Positions 56,065 through 64,000 of a stretch of DNA of 64,000 nt are shown in pieces. The notes under the pieces were generated by a model, which saw only the letters and a program-made list of their open reading frames with translations, made no database searches and was not told the DNA's origin. Made by a program: the position numbers and the translations under genes. Where the stretch lies: contig OU612069.1 in the NCBI GenBank assembly GCA_914767715.1, positions 6,634,001 through 6,698,000 of the forward strand. The letters run 5' to 3'. This DNA is from Membranipora membranacea (Eukaryota; Bryozoa; Gymnolaemata; Cheilostomatida; Membraniporidae). Within the stretch, counting starts at the first letter, position 1. Each line of letters starts with the position of its first letter.

Positions 56065-59000
56065 CTGTATAGGCAGCACAAAACTCTTTCATGGACTTCC
56101 TCAATGCCTCATTATCTATCTGCCAGTGCAGCTCTTCAAAAATCACTGCAATGACATTCTTCATATCATGGAGTGGCTCACACATGGCAACTTCATAAAG
56201 CTCTAGATTGAGGTCTGATAGGGTGAGCCCCTCTGTTAGTAAGGCAGGTAGCGAGGTCAGACCTGTAATATAATAATAACATTTATATCACCAATGTGCA
56301 GACTAGCTGTTGGTTTGTAGGCCGATGATTTTACGATTGACATATAGTTGCAGTGTTGCTGACGGCGTTTGTTCAAAGCTTACCTCTTAACTCCTTCGCA
56401 AGTTTATCTTTGACCTTGTCCCTTAGCCATGTCGGTGGCACATGTCGACCTCTGCGCTACAACTCATTGATGCACTCGTTTTCTGTTGATAAGATGTATA
56501 ATGTTTTACAGTTACCAGTTTATTATGTACAGGAAATGTATATCATGAAATCCTAAATTGATACAAAGCCTTTTTTTAAATTCATAATCTGATACTGATT
56601 TTATGAATCTATTGGCGGCATGATTTGTTTTCGAATAATTGAATGTTGCTTTTTGCAGGCAAGTTGTGTAACTCACCTTTTTCAGAGCTCTGAAAGAGTA
56701 ATCCGGTTTCCGGTCTCCAAAATGTATGATTGTCTTCTCAAGGCTGGAGAAATATCCGAACTTCAGACATGAGTCTGAACTCCTGAACGTCTGACAAAGA
56801 GCTCCGCACCAGCAGGGATGATGGCTCTTTTGGCCTAACTGGCCCACCTCGAAGGCTCTAGCCGGTATGTCACCTGTTGTTGAATGAAAAATTTTTGTAT
56901 CTATCAAAATTATCCATGTAATGAGACAATAAGAATCCACATTTAAGATTAGATTACCTCACAGAACCTCCCCCTCCCCAAGGTCCACATTATTAGGGTT
57001 TCTGTAGGCTAATCCGAGAGTGCAATATATGATGCACTTAAATTTTCCTCTTGCTCACAAATATTGGAAGCAGTTGCATCCCAAACCTTAGCCTTCTTAT
57101 ATACGAGAGGCTTCATTGTCATCTAATTCTCATATATCAGATATATTTATAATTTTGTATTGTATTTACCAGAAAAGAGCCTGGGAGCGGCCCAGTATGT
57201 CCTGCCTTCAAACACCACACCATTCATGGTGGACACCATCTCGTCTATCCTTTCGACAGTGTAATGCTGCATATCTTCTGATGAGGCTGACGATCTTCCG
57301 ATCATGTGCAGATATGGCCTCTCTACCATTGCCTGAATGTTTTCCCTAAAAACATAAAGATAGCTGTACAGAGAAATTGGACACAATAGATAGATTGCAT
57401 ATGATCGCTGGCTGGTAAGAATCTTATATAAAAGAAATCATTAGGAGCAATGAAGAATCTGTTTTGTGTCAATAGGAACCATGAAATCTGTTGTAATGCT
57501 AAATTTTTAAATTACATGTTTGATTCTGTCTCTGTAAGGTACATGGCCTTGTCGTAGATGAACCCCACACTAATAAGGAATGTGCTGTGGCCATTTAGGG
57601 TGCTGTGGTCATGCCACACTTTCACATAGCTAGTAGTTTCCAGATCTTCTATTCTTTCTTTGATATCCCTGATGCAGTCATCGTCATTAACTTTCTCTGT
57701 AAGAGCAAAAGTACATTAATAATGTTGTTAGTACTGCACAAAAAAATTCTGGCTTCATCAGCAGGGAATGCTCACTAACGCAATTGATCGAGTTTGAACA
57801 TTTCAACATAGCTGTTTACTTGTTTGCCAAATTAAGGACAGTTCTAAGTAAGGCTTTTGCATCATCATCAGTTCGCAACAACAGTTATAGAGCTAGAAAG
57901 AAACCTTATATCTATCTGTATGAAGAGGATACCTGGCTGATGCGGGATAGGCTATGTTTTATCTAGAAATAACTGCTCGTTTATCGTGTCCCTCTAGCTA
58001 TTTCTATTATGCTCAGTCAGTGATTTGTAGATAATATTATCAAGTTAACATCTAAATACCTACAAGGTTAAGTTTGAATCTATATTTGGAACAGTGTTCC
58101 CGACATTGAATTTACAAGCCAACAAGGGTTTTCTTCCGCCTGTAATACATTGAGATTTTCAGTTGGTGTTCAGAAATTTGTATCAGGATGACACAACTAT
58201 GCCTGAAATAGGTAGCTTGCTTATTTTAGATACACTTCGTTGAAACTCGGACCACTATTCCACCTTGTCGGATGATTCTGTCATTGCCAACTAACCTCCG
58301 CTGTCTTTGAGAATTTGTACACATTGCTGTTGGTTCAGCTGTGACAAATCTGTTTTTCTCAGAATTCCCATGTTCCCCATCTGTTGCAAATGGATTTGCC
58401 TGATGACTGCTAATGATATGACTCTGCCATAAATCTGCTTTTCTTCTTTTTGTCCATTTCTGAATGTGAAAGTAGTGATCGGACAAATCGCTCGGCCAAT
58501 GTTTATATCCCCACTTAAAATCCTTCTGTCTCGTTCTTTCACTGCAAATAACCCAAATATTTAATATGCTGGGTTAGAGTATCAGGCAATTATATTGGCA
58601 AAGTTGTTAAAATATCATCTTCCATTGCTCACCCATATCATATCCTTTATTCTTTCGACATCAGGAGTTGTTGTCCTGTCCTTAACTAACCAATGTTGTA
58701 ACAATTGAAGGTGGTACCCTACTGAGGATACATTTAATCAGTGTTTTCAAATTACTCATACCTAGCTCGTCTGGGTTGGAAGTAGTGCGCATCGCAACAC
58801 CATCAACTTTCCTGTACGTTGCTCTAGCTTGTTTTCTTGTATTGAAAGAATATCCTAGAGACTTTGCATATTCTTGTATCACCTAAAAGTGTATGTAAAA
58901 TTTTCCATGATTAGTCAACAGTTGGTGGTACAGTATAAAGCTACAATATTTTTCCAACAACATTTAATTCTAAATGGTTTTTCTAACTGTTACAGATCTA

Positions 59001-62000
59001 AATAGACTTAGATGGTTTGTGGGTGTGCAGTATGTTCACAAACGATGATATGATAGATCAGGTTTGCATCGATATAATGGCAGCTGACAACCATCTCTAT
59101 AGCCTAACAGTGTAAGAGTTTTAACCTTAATAATCATTACAAGTATGAGACAAAAGGCAGGTTTTCTTACTATGATTTGCCACCCCACGCTATACTATAT
59201 ATATAACTCAGCGGTTTCATGGGATTGATTCTAATTCTTCCCAAATGTTATATTGTAATTTAAATCTTGGTAAGGATAGGAAGTAGTTGCTATGATGTCA
59301 TATTCTCACCTGCTCTCTATTTTTCTCTAACATCGGCCCAGCTTTGCGAGACAGTTGGGCCCACCTTCTGGCCATTTTCTTTCCTAGCTGTTTGCTGTTC
59401 GGCGATAGCTTCCTCAAATAATCAGCGACACACTGGCGATCAAAATTGTAAGACCTTAAAGGACCAATATGGCTCTTGACCCGGTGCCTTACGTAAGTAC
59501 AGCTCTGTCGAATCCTCAACTTTGCGTATTTGTTCATAGACAAGTTGGATGAATAGAGTGCCTTCGTATGAGCTTGCACGGACTCATCCCGCATTCTTTT
59601 TAGAAAGTTTTGCTCAATCTTCCTACGTGCTGCAGCTGAGACTTGTGGTGTTCTAACTCTAGGTGTTCTCTCGTTTACTGTTCTAATGACTATTCTAGCT
59701 GGTGTAAGTTTGTCCTTTTCTGTTGTGATGAAAAGAGCGTTTGACTTCATCAATTCGAACTCAGGAATCATAGCACAAGCCTTACAGTAAAAGGCACTGT
59801 GTGTTGGCCTATCTTTATCTGCCATTTCATACCAGCTTGCCAAACTGAATCTATCCCTGAACTTCCTTTGCGCTTGTTCTCTCTGCAGAAACTTTCCTCT
59901 ACCCATCCTGTTAAATATTCAATAAACCAACAATACATTGCCCTTCTAAGTACACACTATACCCTGACTTAATGATCTTAACTACACTTCAACTCTTACC
60001 TGAAAATCAAAATCATTATCTTGCTTCATAATCTGATCTTAATTTAGAAGCTAAATGTACCTCTAAGGGGATGTCTGTAGCCCCAATAACAAAGTGTTTA
60101 TAATATGGAAATCAGTGGCGAGGATTAAATATCATGCTAAAAAATGCTACAATATTGCCATAAATGCTAGTTTAGGGTTGACATGATTTCAGCTGACACC
60201 AATTTTCACTAGCTGAGGTTGTGTAAATGTTAGCGAGTAACGTATTTCACTATTGAAAGCCATTGCAAAAGGCGATATTTTCTCACAGCCTGTACTTCAC
60301 TCTTCCAAGGTGACGGATAATGCTAAATACTGCAAATAGTTTCCCTCTTCGTTGGTATAGGATACGTCTTGTTAGTTCCTAATAATTCATTCAAAATGTG
60401 ACATAACTCCCCCAATTACAGATATCCTTTGCAAGTTATGCTGAATTATGAAATCATATGTCCATATGTGAGTGATAAGACATCCGATTTTTTTTTAACC
60501 TCTTTAATATTGATCAAAGAGATACTTTTAGCCCACCATGAATATCCAGTGTGGCCAACTGATTGTAATCTCATAAATTCATTGGAAAGGTTTTAATTTT
60601 AATTGATATAGTTAGACTTCAGGGAAGGTACTGTGTAAACAAAAATAACCATTTTGTTACCATAGTTATAGAGCAGAAACATCGGTCAAATAGTGCTACT
60701 GTATGCTCTCAATGTTATGTCCTTGAAAATCTTTTTTGTTTAACAGGCTTGGTTCCTGGTGGTGGCGAAGTCTCACATCATAAGGAAAGTCTGGTCCTGT
60801 ATGGAATTGGGCTCTGATGTTGCATGTTGGGCAGCAGGTCAGATAGCATGCTTTCATGCGTTTAGCACTCTTCTACTTTCACAGCTTTGGATTAGAAGCG
60901 TCAACAACAAATACCTCTATCTATTTTAGATCAGGTAATATTTGGGAATATACAGTAGTGTTAATGTTATTTTAATGTCAGTACAATTTTTTTGCATAAC
61001 CAGCTGGTACTGTCATGCAATTGGCCCAGATCATGGGGCTAGCTTATCCTTAGCCAATACCCTGGTACTTGACCAGTATATGAGAAACATAGGGGTAGTC
61101 AATGTTGTATAAAATTGCCTGTTAATTGTCAGATTTGTCACCTTGTGTCAACATCACAATCACAGAAGTAGATAGACATGAATGGTTTACTATTTTCTGC
61201 ACTTTGAATTGATAGGCAGCAGTTGCTCTGAAGCGTCAATCCTCTGTGTATTATGACTGAACAGGTGACACCACCAGCTTGCTGTCAATGGATGTGCAAA
61301 GACATCTGATCTGGTAAGGAAGGTAAGGTAAGGTAAGGAACACTTTTTCAATAGACCATTTTGGCACACAACCAAGTTAGTTGCTGAATTCCTTGCTTAC
61401 TGCTGCTTGTGCTGCTGCAGAATATGTATCAGCTTTTCAAATTGGTAATCAAAAGTCCTATACTTCCTCCTTACCCAATAATTTACCTAGCGTTGATCAT
61501 CATCTGTAGCAGCACAGCAAGCATTGACTACCCATTATTGCTTTATTGGTAGGCTAATCAGCAGAGCAAACTCAAATTGACCCAAAGTGGCAAAATCATT
61601 TGATCTTTTCGTTGGCTTAGTTGCTGCTTATGGCATACATCAAAAAGCGGTGGGACCTGCTGGGTTTTTGGTGGTTAAGTTGACTGGGGTCCAGTATTAC
61701 AGAGGTATCAATAGAGTTTGATCCATTTACCAGCGTTCGGCATTACCAGTGGAGGGGGGGGGGGGCAACTCCAATGGATAAAACTTGATTTAGGCACACT
61801 ACCAAAGTTGGTATAATTCACAAGAAGACTTTTGAGGACTATTCAGATGTATAGAGCACCAACTTAAAATATTGGTATATTCCAGCATCTAGCTGCCGAT
61901 AAATGCCACTGGTCACGTTGCACAGAAATACCAGTTGGTTTTATGAATGTTGTTACACAGAAATGTTAGCCATTGCGATATATACTCTGGTCTGCGAATG

Positions 62001-62244
62001 GTGTATATAACAGCTGGGTATTTCAATGCAGCTCAATAGTTACTTACAATCTGAAGAGCTCTTTTGCTTTCTTTTTATTACGTTCAAAGTAGTCTTGTGT
62101 CACCTGCATCCAGGGTATATCTGCCATAAGTTCTACATTATAAAACCTTAAGTTTCTTAGATTCAAAAACTGTTGCTCTGAGAATAAAATCATTGTGGTA
62201 TAACCACACAAAGCAGCAGATTTTTTCCTTCCCCTTCCACTCAT
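56065..62244 (-). pseudogene. Multi-exon gene of an uncharacterised family (CEPLHD motif), probably disrupted
   Basis: Exons in order: 62048-62244, 59310-59907, 58762-58882, 58296-58541, 57516-57696, 57170-57345, 56677-56873, 56384-56482, 56065-56262. Phases agree (2, 0, 1, 1, 2, 1, 0) until 56384-56482, which needs phase 1 and contains TAG in the frame that continues into LTSLPALL. Segments KVWHDHSTLNGHSTFLIS, NIQAMVERPYLHMIGRSS, TGDIPARAFEVGQLGQ and LELYEVAMCEPLHDMKNV recall a repetitive family of predicted proteins I associate with cnidarian and other invertebrate genomes; function unknown to me. The N-terminal exon 59310-59907 is basic with a Cys pair (YCKACAM). The start may be ATG 62244 or ATG 59906. 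No 3' end was found. Confidence 0.55.
59908..62047. other. Large intron or intergenic region, no gene seen
   Basis: A possible short + strand exon at about 60749-60840 (WFLVVAKSHIIRKV, AG/GT borders) is too weak to call. A G-run lies at about 61754-61765. Otherwise nothing was recognised. Confidence 0.35.
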
Positions 62245-62641
62245 GTTGAGGTCTCAGTGAACAATGACCACATCACACCCAAAAGTTCCCTCCAAATTTC
62301 ATTTCATAGCCTGATTGGTGCAAATTCCCTCCCTTTATTCCTATCTATAGTAAAACCATTATAGAAGAGGTTTGTCCAAGGTTTTCTTATGCAAAACATG
62401 TCATTAGTCATAAGTCATATCTAGAGTATTTGTCAAAGTTTTATAATGAGACAAAATCTCCCTGGTGCAGAGCAAAGCATTTGCAGCAAACCCCCTCCCC
62501 CCTCCGCCACTCATGATGCAATTTTTACCAGTCGTGGGAACTTTTGGTCAAAAGGTTTATGCGGGGAGGGGGACTGATTCTGACATAGGGATGTTTGAAT
62601 ATATTACAGCTCTTCAAGGTTTTATTCTTGTTATTTTGTAG

Positions 62642-63392
62642 GTGATGAGTCCAGGAGATGCTGATAGCTTGAAGCAGCTCATTGTGAGGCACATAGTACT
62701 GATAATCAGATATCAGATAAGACAACAGAGTCATTACTTATACAAGGCAACAAATCGGCAGCAAGATGATGTAGGATTTGAGGTAAGCTTTCTGACCAGC
62801 TGCTATCTCATAGAAAGCCCCATGTACAACGTGTTTGTATTTTCGTCTTTAATGCTTTATGCTAGCCAGGTGATACGGCGCTGCTGCCTAGTGAGCTGCG
62901 AATAATTTATATAGCATTTTTGTTGTCTCAAAGTGTAATTGTTATAACAACAATGGCTACGGTCTCAAGTGATCTAAATTTCCTCCTCCTTCTACAAGAT
63001 GGTAATAGCTCGCATTAGAAAAGAAAACCTCAAGATTGCGCCATAAGAGTAGCATCAAATTATATTGTGATATGGAGTATCCCACAATGCAATTTTGTTT
63101 TAGTTGTCTTCACTTGTAAGATCTAAACAATAGCTATTTGTGATCATCCTAGGAATTCATTGTCAGAGTTATAAACATGATAATAATCAAGTAATTGGTT
63201 AGAGGTTTTAGATTTTTATAATACCATATCTTTGCCTGTTATCTACAGTGGTAGGAACAATATTTTAATGAATGGCTCAACACATAGGAGATGGAGGTTC
63301 AAGTACATTTATTGACCAGACAGCAGAATATACAAGCACCACTCTATCAGTAGATGATTTGCAGCTGGAGAATGAACATGTGCGTTTAATTG
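62642..63392 (+). CDS. Possible 5' end of another + strand gene
   Basis: 62642-62782 (141 nt; ATG at 62645, MSPGDADSLKQLIVRHIV, donor GTAAGC, phase 0) and 63288-63392 (105 nt, phase 1-1, STFIDQTAEYTSTTLSVDDL, donor GTAACT). The two do not join directly in phase, so an exon between them is missing or they are unrelated. The gene would run off the right edge. Product unknown. Confidence 0.3.
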
Positions 63393-64000
63393 GTAACTTA
63401 GTGTTTTTTATCCATTTGAATTACATTGTTATTCCAGAAAAACCATAAACTTATGGCTCTCTTATACATTGAATCTATACTCATTGCTCAAGTAAATCTT
63501 TGGTAGGAGGAAGAGGTCCAACTCTGACCCCCTCAAATGATATAAAACTGCTATCAGCTTATATCATCAACAAACTTGTGAACCGTTACTCAGCAGTATT
63601 TTAAATTGAATTTTGAATATTTAGCAAGTCTTTTAGGATAGTCCTGTTGGGTACTCTTCCATACATACACCATCTAGTGCAGCTATATTTTTATGTTTGT
63701 TTTGCATAACCACAAATATGCTGTCCAACTGGCCATTATCTTAGGGTGTTGTTTTATTTTGTTTTATATGCAATATTTACCCAGGATTTTTCTACTTTTC
63801 CCTGGCTATAATATTCCTAATTTGTCTTAGAGCGTGAACTGTACAAGTAGAAGCAGTCTTTTACATTCTATAGTCCCGTCTTACTTGATATATCTTGTTG
63901 CATACATAATTCTTCAGTTTTTTTTACTGTAGACAAGGCTACGGGCGTGACTGTAAATCACAAGATGATATAGAGAAGACATATGGAAAGGCATTGTATA

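Overview
The window is AT-rich, intron-rich nuclear DNA of an animal. Evidence: phase-consistent GT-AG exons, Tudor, F-box-like, C2H2 and Myb/SANT-like segments, a pogo/Tigger transposon, hAT miniature elements and tRNA-derived SINE heads. The multi-copy protein families are ones I associate with marine invertebrates such as cnidarians or sponges. I cannot name the species. No bacterial genes, rRNA, CRISPR or functional tRNA were seen.

The window is dominated by two antiparallel paralogous genes with the same unusual domain order: short basic N-terminus, Tudor domain, micro-exon, tandemly amplified cassette exons, F-box-like exon(s), acidic/Ser-rich linkers, two C2H2/C2HC zinc fingers, a tyrosine-recombinase (YR) catalytic domain, more linkers, and a Myb/SANT-like C-terminus. 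Most N-terminal and linker exons are symmetric phase 1-1.

The outer gene is on the + strand, about 5557-54365, in 27 predicted exons. It carries ten 129-nt cassette exons plus a related 144-nt unit. It is damaged by an apparent 1-nt frameshift near 50137 and a TGA codon near 50808. Inside its cassette array, between 15056 and 44386, lies a 29.3-kb segment flanked by ATAAC on both sides. That segment holds the inner gene on the - strand, about 38400-18816, in 29 predicted exons. The inner gene is open throughout, keeps the YR residues, and has amplified a different 87-nt cassette exon (8 copies in a 597-600-bp repeat).

Layout: 1-3.2 kb, exons of another - strand locus with a duplicated 45-nt exon; 3.2-5.5 kb, no gene seen; 5.5-15 kb, 5' half of the outer gene, interrupted by a hAT MITE (7225-7561), a near-intact pogo/Tigger element (7943-10676) and a pogo-like MITE (11739-11921); 15-44.4 kb, the nested insertion; 44.4-54.4 kb, 3' half of the outer gene with a hAT element (46823-47199) carrying a tRNA-like core and GC-rich hairpins; 56-62.2 kb, a - strand multi-exon gene of an uncharacterised family, probably broken; 62.6-64 kb, the possible start of a + strand gene.

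All gene models were assembled by eye from splice sites, reading phase and paralogue comparison; none has transcript support here.
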